Assembly: GCA_017852395.1 (NCBI GenBank)
Contig: JAFMLE010000018.1
Span: 1-40,527, forward strand
DNA: 40,527 nucleotides
Direction: 5' to 3'
Source: Flavobacteriaceae bacterium
GTDB lineage: Bacteria; Bacteroidota; Bacteroidia; Flavobacteriales; Flavobacteriaceae
Both the position numbers and the translations under genes were made by a program. The notes under the pieces are model-generated. The model had not been told where the DNA came from. It saw only the letters and a list, made by a program, of their open reading frames with translations, and searched no databases. The first letter of the stretch is position 1. Every line of letters starts with the position of its first letter. Shown here piece after piece: positions 25,129 through 33,596 of the stretch.

Positions 25129-26193
25129 ATGATTTCAATTGAAGTTCCTGGGCGCATTTGTTTTTTTGGTGACCATCAAGACTATTTGGGTCTTCCCATC
25201 ATTGCAGGCGCCATCGATCGAACGATTTCGCTAACAGCAACCCCTCAAGAAGTTCGCGCTTTTACCCTGACCTTGCCCGATCTAAATCAAACACGTAATA
25301 TTGACTTAGATGATACATCTCCATTAGAACCCAACGATTATTATCGATCTGCGCTGCACACGCTTTCCAAATACGGGGTTTTACCCAACCAAGGCTACGC
25401 TGTTACCATCACAGGCAATCTTCCTATCAATTCGGGACTCTCAAGTTCTTCGGCCGTTATCGTCACATGGATCCGATTTTTGATTTGTGCTTTTGGCAAA
25501 AATAAATCCTTTAGCTCCCGTCAAATAGGACAATGGGCGTTTGAAAGTGAAGTGCTCAATTTTAACCAGCCTGGAGGAATGATGGATCAATATACAATTG
25601 CACATAAGGGTTTGGGGTTTTTAGACACAACCACGGGCAATTGGACTCCTCTTAAACCAAATCTAGGCAGCTTGGTCGTTGCTGTTTCAGGAATCGAAAA
25701 ACAAACACTGGGGGTGCTGGGTAATGCGAAAAAATATACACTTGAAGCCCTAAAAATTGTTCAAGAAAAAGATCCTTCTTTTATACTTCAAAAAGCCCAA
25801 TCAAAACATTATGGGCAATATAAAGCATGGCTTCCTAAAAAGCTTCAGCCCTATTGGTATGGTGCAATAGAAAACTACCAAATCACCCTTGCTGCATTTC
25901 ATGAATTACAATTGCAAACCCCCGATTTTGAAAAATTGGGGCAACTGATGAATGCCCATCAACAAATTTTAAAAGAATGCATACAAAACACCCCAGACGC
26001 TATGGACAAAATGATGCAAGCCGCACTTCAGGCTGGAGCACTCGGCACTAAGATCGTGGGCTCCGGCGGTGGAGGTGCAATGGTTGCTCTAGCCACAAAA
26101 TCGACACAACAACAAATCTGCGAGGCCTTTCTTTCTCACGGTGCGCAAGAGGCCTTTAGCGTAAACCTAACCCCACCAGATGCTGACTCCTAA
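25129..26193 (+). CDS. GHMP-family sugar kinase (galactokinase-like)
   Basis: This cytoplasmic kinase (354 aa) of the galactokinase/homoserine/mevalonate/phosphomevalonate superfamily is likely to make a sugar 1-phosphate. Motif 1 is PGRICFFGDHQDYLGLP, motif 2 is the ATP loop LPINSGLSSSSAV, the galactokinase-like catalytic segment is QPGGMMDQYTIA (Asp), and motif 3 is KIVGSGGGGAMVAL. The first motif departs from galactokinase (GEHTDY is replaced by GDHQDY), so galactose is not a safe guess. Related Bacteroidota enzymes phosphorylate various salvaged sugars. Its 3' end overlaps a nucleotidyltransferase gene by 14 bases, so the pair probably converts a free sugar to sugar-1-P and then to an NDP-sugar. 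A divergent GH109 gene suggests N-acetylgalactosamine as one candidate. Confidence 0.88.
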   Translation: MISIEVPGRICFFGDHQDYLGLPIIAGAIDRTISLTATPQEVRAFTLTLPDLNQTRNIDLDDTSPLEPNDYYRSALHTLSKYGVLPNQGYAVTITGNLPINSGLSSSSAVIVTWIRFLICAFGKNKSFSSRQIGQWAFESEVLNFNQPGGMMDQYTIAHKGLGFLDTTTGNWTPLKPNLGSLVVAVSGIEKQTLGVLGNAKKYTLEALKIVQEKDPSFILQKAQSKHYGQYKAWLPKKLQPYWYGAIENYQITLAAFHELQLQTPDFEKLGQLMNAHQQILKECIQNTPDAMDKMMQAALQAGALGTKIVGSGGGGAMVALATKSTQQQICEAFLSHGAQEAFSVNLTPPDADS

Positions 26194-27028
26194 AAAAAAT
26201 TTGGTGATCATGGCCGGCGGAGCGTCCTCAAGAATGAAGCGCTCTTTAGCTTCGGTTTCGTTAGATCCTGATGTAGCAAAAACGGCCCTCGAAGTTCACA
26301 AAGCGCTGATCCCCTTGGGAGAAAAAAAACAACCACTACTCTACCACCTCCTCAATCATGCCCAACAGGCTGGCTATCAAAATATTTATCTGATTGTTGG
26401 GGCCAATGACCACCATTTTTCGACTTGGATAGCCGCCCTATCAAATACGAACCCAATAAAGAAACTCCATTATTTTTTGGCAGAGCAAAAAATCCCCGAT
26501 GGTTTTTCTAAACCCTTAGGAACTGCAGATGCATTGTATCAGGCGATGGAGCAATTTCCCGAATTAAAAAAAGAAACGTTCACCGTCTGTAATGGTGATA
26601 ACCTCTATGATGTTTTAAGTCTGAAACAGTTATTAGAAAAAAGATCCGCCCCTCATGCGGTTATTGGATACGACCGAGAGGGTTTACAATTTGACCAAGA
26701 ACGCATTGCCAAATTTGCCCTGATGCAAGTCGATGCTCAAAATTTTCTTTTAGACATTATCGAAAAACCCGCATTGCCTCTTTTAGCACAATTTAAAGAT
26801 CCCTTGGGCGTATTGCGCGTAAGCATGAACATCTTTAGTTTTTCGGGACAGGCCATTTTTCAAGCACTCAAAAATTGCCCAATGCACCCTGAACGACAAG
26901 AAAAAGAATTGCCCACCGCAGTCAAAAATACCATAGAGCAAAATCCCAAGAGTGTGTGCGTTTATCCCATAAAAGTACATTTACCCGACCTGACCAGTGC
27001 CGAGGATTTGAAAGCATTCAATTTTTAG
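26180..27028 (+). CDS. NDP-sugar pyrophosphorylase-like nucleotidyltransferase
   Basis: This 282-residue nucleotidyltransferase of the sugar-phosphate nucleotidylyltransferase fold transfers NMP from NTP to a sugar 1-phosphate. The N-terminal nucleotide loop is VIMAGGASSRMK, followed by a Lys-containing strand (HKALIPLG). PLGTADALYQA is the G-T-A-x-A motif, and CNGDNLYDVL carries the metal-binding Asp. The region IAKFALMQVD...LDIIEKP resembles the V/D-x-x-EKP segment of GlmU/RmlA relatives. It starts inside the kinase gene (14-base overlap), so expression is coupled. There is no hexapeptide acyltransferase tail. It converges with the hydroxyproline operon with a 4-base overlap of stop codons. 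Nucleotide and sugar specificity are unknown. Confidence 0.85.
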   Translation: MLTPKKNLVIMAGGASSRMKRSLASVSLDPDVAKTALEVHKALIPLGEKKQPLLYHLLNHAQQAGYQNIYLIVGANDHHFSTWIAALSNTNPIKKLHYFLAEQKIPDGFSKPLGTADALYQAMEQFPELKKETFTVCNGDNLYDVLSLKQLLEKRSAPHAVIGYDREGLQFDQERIAKFALMQVDAQNFLLDIIEKPALPLLAQFKDPLGVLRVSMNIFSFSGQAIFQALKNCPMHPERQEKELPTAVKNTIEQNPKSVCVYPIKVHLPDLTSAEDLKAFNF

Positions 27029-28275
27029 CCGGTTTTTCGTGTTGGCAAAAAGGGCGCCAAAGGCAAAGATGTTTTTTTGTTAGATAAAACCTCTTCAACC
27101 AACTTGCCGGTTGCAGGCCCTAAACTCCAGCCCATCATGGCATGTCCGGTAGCCAATGTCAAGTTTTTGCAATTGGGGTGTTTGCCAATATAAGGCAATC
27201 CATCTGGAGAGAGTGGGCGCAATCCACAGCGTGCGTCGTTAAGATGCTTTTGACTCAAATTTATATTTGGGTAAAAAGCATGCACCCCCTTGGCAATTGC
27301 CGCTACCCGACGTGGTACAATCTTATGATTGATCCCCGAAAGTTCCATAGTCCCGGCAAAACGCGTAAATCCTTGCATTGGGGTCACCGCGATTTTGGGT
27401 TCTAATAAAATGGCGGGGAGCTGAATTGCTGTGTCCTCTTTTGTGTGAATTTCATAGCCTTTACCAGCCTCCAGCGCAATACGGACCCCCAAAGGGCCTA
27501 ACAAATCTTGAGACCAGGTGCCTGCGGCCATCACATATTCTTCTGCTTCTATTGACCCCTTTGATGTATGCAACATGCTGATTTTTTGCTGGTCATGGGC
27601 AATGCCTGTTAGCGTGGTATTTGATCGGCATTCGACCCCCATTTTTTGGCATTGCTCCAAAAGTTGCTTCATAAAGAGTGATGGTGTGGCGTGGGCATCA
27701 CATTTGTAATAAAAAGCGCCTGCAACGTTCATCTCGACTTCGGGTTGCAGTTTGTTTAATTGTCCTTGATCAAGTTGGGTCACTTCGAGTCCCAAATTGC
27801 GGGCCTGATTTACAACCCATGCTTCTTCTTTTTCGGCTTTTGAAGATTGGTAGGCCATGAGCAACCCTTTGGATTCTAATTGAAAATCAAATGCATCTGA
27901 GTTATATAATTCAAAATATAAATCTTTGCTAAACAGATTTATATCTCGTATTACTTTAAGTGATTTATCAACATGGTTTTGATTGCTAGCCCGCATAAAT
28001 TTCCATCCCCAGCGGAGCAAATTAGGATCCAACCGCGGTTGAATATAAAAAGGGCTGTCGGGTCTAAACATCCATTTGAGCCCTTTTTTTACCATTCCTG
28101 GGGCCGCTAAGGGGACTATATGACTCGGCGTCAGATAACCTGCATTGATATGTGATGTCCCGGTGCTAAAATCTCCTTTGTCAATTACCGTTACTTGATG
28201 CCCGGCCTTTTGAAGATAATACGCACAACTGAGTCCCACGATACCGCCTCCGATAACAACAACCTTTTTTTGCAT
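27025..28275 (-). CDS. FAD-dependent D-hydroxyproline dehydrogenase (DadA-like)
   Basis: This DAO/DadA-type flavoprotein (416 aa) has the N-terminal FAD motif VVVIGGGIVGLSCAYYL (G9-x-G11-x-x-G14) and later the family segments GTSHINAGYLTPSH, RCGLRPLSPDGLPYIG and NLTLATGHAMMGWSLGPATG. Its place in the operon predicts oxidation of cis-4-hydroxy-D-proline to 1-pyrroline-4-hydroxy-2-carboxylate, the step after epimerisation. This is the single-polypeptide type, unlike the multi-subunit LhpBEF enzyme of Pseudomonas. The electron acceptor is probably the quinone pool, since no oxidase-specific feature is seen. It is the last gene of a five-gene unit, one base after the epimerase stop. By sequence alone another D-amino acid would be possible; the context gives the specificity. 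Confidence 0.88.
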   Translation of the reverse strand: MQKKVVVIGGGIVGLSCAYYLQKAGHQVTVIDKGDFSTGTSHINAGYLTPSHIVPLAAPGMVKKGLKWMFRPDSPFYIQPRLDPNLLRWGWKFMRASNQNHVDKSLKVIRDINLFSKDLYFELYNSDAFDFQLESKGLLMAYQSSKAEKEEAWVVNQARNLGLEVTQLDQGQLNKLQPEVEMNVAGAFYYKCDAHATPSLFMKQLLEQCQKMGVECRSNTTLTGIAHDQQKISMLHTSKGSIEAEEYVMAAGTWSQDLLGPLGVRIALEAGKGYEIHTKEDTAIQLPAILLEPKIAVTPMQGFTRFAGTMELSGINHKIVPRRVAAIAKGVHAFYPNINLSQKHLNDARCGLRPLSPDGLPYIGKHPNCKNLTLATGHAMMGWSLGPATGKLVEEVLSNKKTSLPLAPFLPTRKTG

Positions 28276-28276
28276 A

Positions 28277-29284
28277 CTAAATCAATTGAAACCCATCAAC
28301 ATACGGGTCGTTATCATCTAAGAAAATCGTGTTATGACCTGTTATATAGGCACGGCCAGCAATGGATGGGACGATTCCACGATAAGGTCCCACAGCAACT
28401 TCGGCGGTTACTTTACCTTCAAATTGAGAGCCGATGATGCTTTCATGAATAAACGTTTCTCCAAGCTGCAATCGGCCTTTGGCAAACCATTGCGCCATGC
28501 GAGCAGAAGTGCCTGTCCCGCAGGGTGATCGATCAATGGCTTTGTCTCCATAAAAGACCGCATTTCGTGCAGTAGCTTTAGGGTCTATAGGTGCATTTGC
28601 TGTCCACAAAATATGACTGCACCCTTTGATATTGGGGTCTTCGGGGTGTACGATAGTATGTGCTTTATTGATTGCTTTTCGCAATGCGCGACTCCAACTT
28701 ATCAATTGATCAGCGGTGTAGTGCTCAATACCTTTAAAATTTTCTTGAACTTCTACAATGGCGTAGAAATTTCCACCATATGCAACATCGATTTTTAAAG
28801 GGCCAAGCTCTGGTGAATTAACGGTGATCTCTTCGAGGGCCAAAAAGGCAGGGACATTTTTGAACTTAACGCGGGTTACTTTGCCTTGAGATTGCTCATA
28901 GGTCACTGCTACTAAACCAGCAGGGGTTTCCACACGAAGTGTACCACTTTGATGTGGGGTTACAAGCTTTTCTTCTATAAGAATGGTTACTGCGCCAATA
29001 AGACCGTGTCCACACATTGGTAAACAACCACTGGTTTCGATAAAGAGGATGGCAATGTCGTTGTTGGGATTAGTGGGGGGGTAGAAAAAACTACCGCTCA
29101 TCATATCATGCCCTCGGGGCTCAAACATTAGACCGGTTCGGATCCAATCGTATTCTTGGAGAAAATGCAAGCGTTTTTGCATGATTGTTTCGCCGGTCAA
29201 TTCGGGGCGTGGTCCCTTAATTATTCGTACGGGATTGCCCGCTGTATGTCCATCGATACAGCTAAATTGTAGCGGTTTTTTCAT
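28277..29284 (-). CDS. 4-hydroxyproline 2-epimerase (proline racemase family)
   Basis: This enzyme (335 aa) interconverts trans-4-hydroxy-L-proline and cis-4-hydroxy-D-proline using two cysteines as general bases. Both are present: C91 in GCLPMCGHG and C255 in DRSPCGTGTSARMA. A Thr in place of one Cys would mark the dehydratase branch, which is not the case here. Other family blocks are IDGHTAGNPVR at the start and GSQFEGKV and GRAYITGHNTIFLD near the end. There is no signal peptide, so it acts in the cytoplasm. It overlaps the DUF885 gene by 4 bases (ATGA). Operon partners (FAD oxidoreductase, DHDPS-like deaminase, aldehyde dehydrogenase) support 4-hydroxyproline rather than proline as substrate. 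Confidence 0.92.
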   Translation of the reverse strand: MKKPLQFSCIDGHTAGNPVRIIKGPRPELTGETIMQKRLHFLQEYDWIRTGLMFEPRGHDMMSGSFFYPPTNPNNDIAILFIETSGCLPMCGHGLIGAVTILIEEKLVTPHQSGTLRVETPAGLVAVTYEQSQGKVTRVKFKNVPAFLALEEITVNSPELGPLKIDVAYGGNFYAIVEVQENFKGIEHYTADQLISWSRALRKAINKAHTIVHPEDPNIKGCSHILWTANAPIDPKATARNAVFYGDKAIDRSPCGTGTSARMAQWFAKGRLQLGETFIHESIIGSQFEGKVTAEVAVGPYRGIVPSIAGRAYITGHNTIFLDDNDPYVDGFQLI

Positions 29285-31011
29285 TGGTTATCACGGATGT
29301 ATTGTTGGACATCTTGTTCCATCATCGGTAGGGTTAGGGTGCCATTTTGCAATATCACTTCGTGGAAGTCACGAATATCGAAGGCTGCGCCCAATGCCGC
29401 TTTGGCACGTTGTCGCAGTTCCATGATTTTGAGTTCTCCGATTTTGTAAGAAAGTGCTTGCCCGGGCCAAGAAATATAACGGTCAATCTCGGTATTGATT
29501 TCGTGATGTGAGAGTGCCGTATTTTCAGTCATAAAAGCTACGGCCTGTTCTCTTGTCCAACCCAAGGCGTGCATTCCGGTATCGACCACCAAACGACAGG
29601 CGCGCCACATGGAGTAGGTGAGTTGGCCAAAACGTTCATAGGGAGTGGTATATATACCCATTTCTTCGGCTAATTTTTCGGTATATAAGCCCCAACCTTC
29701 TCCATAGGCCGACAAATAAAGATTGCGTCTAAATTGAGGAATGCTTTCGGGCAGTTCAGAATTTAAAGCCATCTGCAAGTGGTGCCCCGGAACAGCTTCA
29801 TGTGCAGAAAGTGCCGGCAAAACATAGCGTGGACGGCTTGGTAGATTATAGGTGTTTACCCAGTAATATCCTGGGTTTTTACTGTTTTTACCTGATGGGA
29901 TATAGCGCCCACCAGTATATTTTGGGGCTATAGCATCCGGAACAGGTGCCACGCCATAAGGTTTTCTGGGCAGGGTTTTAAAAAAACGGGGCAGTTGCGC
30001 ATCCAATCGTTTGGCGATACCTCGAGCTTCAAGCAACAACTGATCAGCAGTGTCGGCATAAAAACGCGCGTCGGTTCTTAAAAAATAAAGGAAGTCAGAA
30101 AAGCTGCCTTTAAACCCTACTTCATCGATGATTTCGAGCATGGCTGCCTTAATTTTTGCCACTTCTTTTAAACCAATTTGATGCACTTCCTCTGCAGTAA
30201 GAGGCAATGTTGTATAATGAGCAATTCGGTTTTGATAATATGCCGTGCCATTGGGAGTAGCGCTTGCGCCAATCGATGTTCTGGTCTGGGGTAAATACTC
30301 GGTATCAAAAAAGGTTTTAATTTTTTGAAAAGAGGGCACCACCATCGTTTCGACTACTTGCTCACCGGCCTTAAAAATCGAATCCTTGGATGCTGTATCC
30401 AATTCTAGCGGAAGTTTTTTAAAAGGTGAAAAATAAAAATTGGCTGTGGGATCACTGGTTATATGATCTTCGTAAGAAGAGGCATAGCCGTTAAAAATCA
30501 CCTTTGGCTGGCTGATGCCCGCATCGAGACCCTTGCGTAAGAGTTCGAGATGTTGGTCGACAAAAAGTGGAATTGCCTTTAGGATTTTTAAATAATTGAG
30601 GGCGTCTTCTTTATTGGTTATTGGACGTACGCGGTACACCAAACTGTTATGCATTCCAGAATCGGAAAGTAGGGGGTTCCAATGCTGCTTATATTGGAAA
30701 AAGCTAATGTGATCTTCTAAAGCAAAAAGCAACAACTCAAACGATCGTTGATCATCACGTGCTAAATTTTTTTGGTCGATTTGCTCCAAAATGGATTTTT
30801 GAGCTACACAAAAGTCATAAAAACGCTGGTAACGCGCTTCCGAAAAATCACCCAAAGGAAATTTTTCTCGATCGTAGGATTCATAGGATTCGTAATTAGA
30901 TATAACTTCATTAAGTAATTGTTTATCATCTTTTAAACTAGAGCAAGATAAACTTATTATAGAAATTAATATTAGGGCAATAATTGCGGTTATAACGGGT
31001 CTTTTGTCCAT
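29281..31011 (-). CDS. DUF885 zinc-metallopeptidase-like lipoprotein
   Basis: This 576-residue DUF885 protein has a lipoprotein-type N-terminus (hydrophobic stretch, then SLSCSS with Cys23). The putative zinc site is H404-E405-x4-H410-H411 in HEAVPGHHLQ, with GEGWGLYTEKLAEEMG (E438) as the likely further ligand, the usual DUF885 pattern. Few members are characterised; a peptidase-type hydrolase is the common expectation. It lies inside the hydroxyproline operon, overlapping the aldehyde dehydrogenase gene by 22 bases and the epimerase gene by 4 bases. A reasonable inference is that it releases hydroxyproline or short Hyp/Pro peptides outside the cytoplasm. The sequence itself does not prove peptide cleavage. 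Confidence 0.88.
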   Translation of the reverse strand: MDKRPVITAIIALILISIISLSCSSLKDDKQLLNEVISNYESYESYDREKFPLGDFSEARYQRFYDFCVAQKSILEQIDQKNLARDDQRSFELLLFALEDHISFFQYKQHWNPLLSDSGMHNSLVYRVRPITNKEDALNYLKILKAIPLFVDQHLELLRKGLDAGISQPKVIFNGYASSYEDHITSDPTANFYFSPFKKLPLELDTASKDSIFKAGEQVVETMVVPSFQKIKTFFDTEYLPQTRTSIGASATPNGTAYYQNRIAHYTTLPLTAEEVHQIGLKEVAKIKAAMLEIIDEVGFKGSFSDFLYFLRTDARFYADTADQLLLEARGIAKRLDAQLPRFFKTLPRKPYGVAPVPDAIAPKYTGGRYIPSGKNSKNPGYYWVNTYNLPSRPRYVLPALSAHEAVPGHHLQMALNSELPESIPQFRRNLYLSAYGEGWGLYTEKLAEEMGIYTTPYERFGQLTYSMWRACRLVVDTGMHALGWTREQAVAFMTENTALSHHEINTEIDRYISWPGQALSYKIGELKIMELRQRAKAALGAAFDIRDFHEVILQNGTLTLPMMEQDVQQYIRDNQ

Positions 31012-32501
31012 AGATTATTACAATTTCTTTCGATGTTAAGCGGATTGTGATCTTGAAGCGCTTGGGGTAAATTTTCTTGCGGAGCATCTTGATAACAAAC
31101 AGGGCGAAGCCATCGCAATATGGCGTCACTTCCTACTGCCGTAAAACGACTGTCTGAGCTGGCAGGATAGGGGCCTCCATGTTGCATGGCTGTGGTTACT
31201 GCCACCCCGGTAGGGACGCCTTCAAAAAGCAAGCGGCCAACTTTTTGGAGCAACAATTGTTGCATTTGAGGAAATTTTTGATGGTCCTTGGCGGTACCTA
31301 AAAGAGTGGCGGTTAGTTGACCTTCCATTTTTGAAATGCTTTGCGCCAGTTGTTCTGGAGTATCGTGAACTACCAAAAGTGTAAATGGGCCAAACACCTC
31401 TTCTGAAAGGGCCAAATGTTTTTGAAAAGACGTTGCGTGGATTTGCCCTAATGCTGGGCCATTTGGCTCGTTTTGAATCAGTTGCAATTCTGAGTACTTG
31501 CCCTTTAAAGCGTTGAGCTTTTCCTGATAGGCTTGGGCGATGTTGGGGTGCACCATCACTCCCACTTTGGCGGTAGCAAATACCGATTTTAATTTTTCTA
31601 AAAAAGCTGCTGTTGGTGCTCCAAGAGTAAAAATCAATCCAGGGTTGGTGCAAAACTGGCCATTGCCCAACAAAACAGAGTCTGCAATCGCTTGAGCTAA
31701 ATCAGCTCCTCCGTCCTGTAATTTCTCCTGTAGGACAACCATTGGATTTGTACTTCCCATTTCTGCAAAAACAGGAATAGGCTCCGTTCTTTTTTGAGCA
31801 AGTTCACAAAGGGCCTTGCCTCCTGCATAACTTCCTGTAAAACCAACCCCTTTTACCCGTGGATCTTGAACCAATTTTTGCCCCAATCCGTGCCCTGTAT
31901 CTGCCAAATGAGCAAAAACACCGGGGTGTAAAGAACAACTGTGGACGGCTGCAGCAATAGCTTCTGCGACTAAATTGCTTGTCCCTATATGATAGGGATG
32001 TGCTTTTACCAAAACGGGACAGCCTGCCGCTAAGGCTGAAATGGTGTCTCCACCAGCCGTAGAAAATGCCAATGGGAAATTGCTTGCCCCAAAAACAACG
32101 ATTGGGCCAATTGGATAAAGCATTTTTCTTAGATCGGGCCCTGTATCGGTTTTATGAATTGTGGCCTGTATATAACGTCCCGCCTCTAAAAGCGCAACAA
32201 AATGCTGAATCTGCCCCAAAGTGCGCTGTAACTCTCCATTGGCACGGCCTTCTGGGAGTCCGGATTCTTTCTGATATTGGGATAAAATCGAACGACTTCG
32301 CGCCTCGATTTCGCTGGCTATCTGGCTTAAGAAATGCGCACGTTGTTTGGCTGTGGTTTGTGCAAAAGCAAGTGTTGCCGCTGCAGCGGCTTCAAGGGCT
32401 TGTTCGATGGACTCCGGACCATCGATTGCGTATTTTTCGGGCAATGGATTGCCTGTTGTGGCCTGGATACTTGAAAAAAAAGTAGTTGATTTATCAAACA
32501 T
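30990..32501 (-). CDS. 2,5-dioxopentanoate (alpha-ketoglutarate semialdehyde) dehydrogenase
   Basis: This aldehyde dehydrogenase (503 aa) is expected to oxidise 2-oxoglutarate semialdehyde to 2-oxoglutarate with NAD(P), the final step of hydroxyproline breakdown. Catalytic C284 lies in GNGQFCTNPG, E247 in FAEMGSTNP, N141 in FGASNFPLAFST and K166 in VLVKAHPYH. The block around PVLVKAHPYHIGTS is typical of the ketoglutarate-semialdehyde branch. The start is ATG 32501, giving MFDKSTTFFSSIQATTGNP; its A is shared with the upstream stop (TAATG), which explains tight coupling. A longer frame up to 32648 would add 49 residues that lie inside the DHDPS-family gene and show no family resemblance. Confidence 0.92.
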   Translation of the reverse strand: MFDKSTTFFSSIQATTGNPLPEKYAIDGPESIEQALEAAAAATLAFAQTTAKQRAHFLSQIASEIEARSRSILSQYQKESGLPEGRANGELQRTLGQIQHFVALLEAGRYIQATIHKTDTGPDLRKMLYPIGPIVVFGASNFPLAFSTAGGDTISALAAGCPVLVKAHPYHIGTSNLVAEAIAAAVHSCSLHPGVFAHLADTGHGLGQKLVQDPRVKGVGFTGSYAGGKALCELAQKRTEPIPVFAEMGSTNPMVVLQEKLQDGGADLAQAIADSVLLGNGQFCTNPGLIFTLGAPTAAFLEKLKSVFATAKVGVMVHPNIAQAYQEKLNALKGKYSELQLIQNEPNGPALGQIHATSFQKHLALSEEVFGPFTLLVVHDTPEQLAQSISKMEGQLTATLLGTAKDHQKFPQMQQLLLQKVGRLLFEGVPTGVAVTTAMQHGGPYPASSDSRFTAVGSDAILRWLRPVCYQDAPQENLPQALQDHNPLNIERNCNNLWTKDPL

Positions 32502-33418
32502 TATAGCATTGATTTGTAGTCTGAAATATCGGGTCGATGGGCCAAAGCCTGATCTATGATTTTGGCGACCCTTACTTTTTCGGCTCCTGTATTGGCAATT
32601 CGGGGTTGACGAACATAACCCGTTCCAAGGCCCGTAGCCTTTTCGCACTGCTTGATGTGTTGCACCAATTGGGGGGTAATATCTAGCTCCAAAAGGTCAA
32701 AAAACCAACGGTGTACTTCAACGGCTTTTTCATAAAGCCCATTTTGTATGTAGGTATAAATTGCTACCGTTTCTTGTGGAAACGCATCGACCAAGCCGGC
32801 GATCCAACCATCGGCCCCCATCATTAAACTTTCTATGGCTATGGTATCTACTCCACACATGATCTGAAAGCGATTGCCAAACCGGTTTTTCATTCGTGTA
32901 ACATTGGAGACATCCCTTGTCGATTCTTTAACTGCATTGATGTTTGGGCATTCGCTTAGCTGATCAAACATGTCTAGTGTAACTTCAATTTTGTAATCAA
33001 CAGGGTTGTTATAAATCATAATCGGAAGTTCGGTCGCAGCTGCTATGGCCTTAAAATAGGCTACAGTTTCTGTGTCTGTGGCCTTGTACCGCATGGGTGG
33101 GAGTACCATAAATCCATCTGCACCATTTTTTTCGGCTTGTCGAACGCTGGCGATGGCATTGGAGGTACTTTGCTCTGCGATGTTGAGGATGACCGGAATT
33201 TTTTGATTGGTGATTTCGCAAGCAGTTTTAACTAATGCTTCTTTTTCTGCGGTTTCGAGTGTACTGGCTTCCCCCAAGGTACCGCCAAGAACGATGCCGT
33301 GAATACCGGCATCTATTTGGGCATTAAGATGGTGAACAAACGCATTAAGGTCAAGCTGCTCTTGTGCATCGAATTGTGTGGTGAGTGCTGGCATGACGCC
33401 TTTCCAGGTAAATTTCAT
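32501..33418 (-). CDS. DHDPS-family 1-pyrroline-4-hydroxy-2-carboxylate deaminase
   Basis: This class I aldolase-fold enzyme (305 aa) of the dihydrodipicolinate synthase / N-acetylneuraminate lyase family has a Schiff-base lysine at K164 in INAVKEST and the conserved tyrosine Y136 in IMIYNNPV. The usual GTTGE loop reads GTLGEAST, as in several non-DapA members. Together with the neighbouring epimerase, FAD oxidoreductase and semialdehyde dehydrogenase it is predicted to deaminate and dehydrate 1-pyrroline-4-hydroxy-2-carboxylate to 2-oxoglutarate semialdehyde. It is the first gene of the five-gene operon, and its stop overlaps the next start as TAATG. DapA activity is unlikely given the context. 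Confidence 0.9.
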   Translation of the reverse strand: MKFTWKGVMPALTTQFDAQEQLDLNAFVHHLNAQIDAGIHGIVLGGTLGEASTLETAEKEALVKTACEITNQKIPVILNIAEQSTSNAIASVRQAEKNGADGFMVLPPMRYKATDTETVAYFKAIAAATELPIMIYNNPVDYKIEVTLDMFDQLSECPNINAVKESTRDVSNVTRMKNRFGNRFQIMCGVDTIAIESLMMGADGWIAGLVDAFPQETVAIYTYIQNGLYEKAVEVHRWFFDLLELDITPQLVQHIKQCEKATGLGTGYVRQPRIANTGAEKVRVAKIIDQALAHRPDISDYKSML

Positions 33419-33596
33419 GGGCTAATTTTTGTGTTTAAATGGCTTTCAAATTAGTCATTTTTGTTCTTAAAAAAAGGGCTTATGCTGATTTGTTTGAAAA
33501 TCACCAATTGTTTTCTAAAAACTATCTTTTAACCAATGATTGCCACTAGGTGATGAAATTGCGTAGTTTTTTTATTTTTATGAAAAATAAAAAACC

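Noticed and set aside
32502-32648. N-terminal extension of the semialdehyde dehydrogenase
   Set aside because: It lies inside the DHDPS-family gene in another frame and does not resemble aldehyde dehydrogenases. The TAATG junction gives the natural start.
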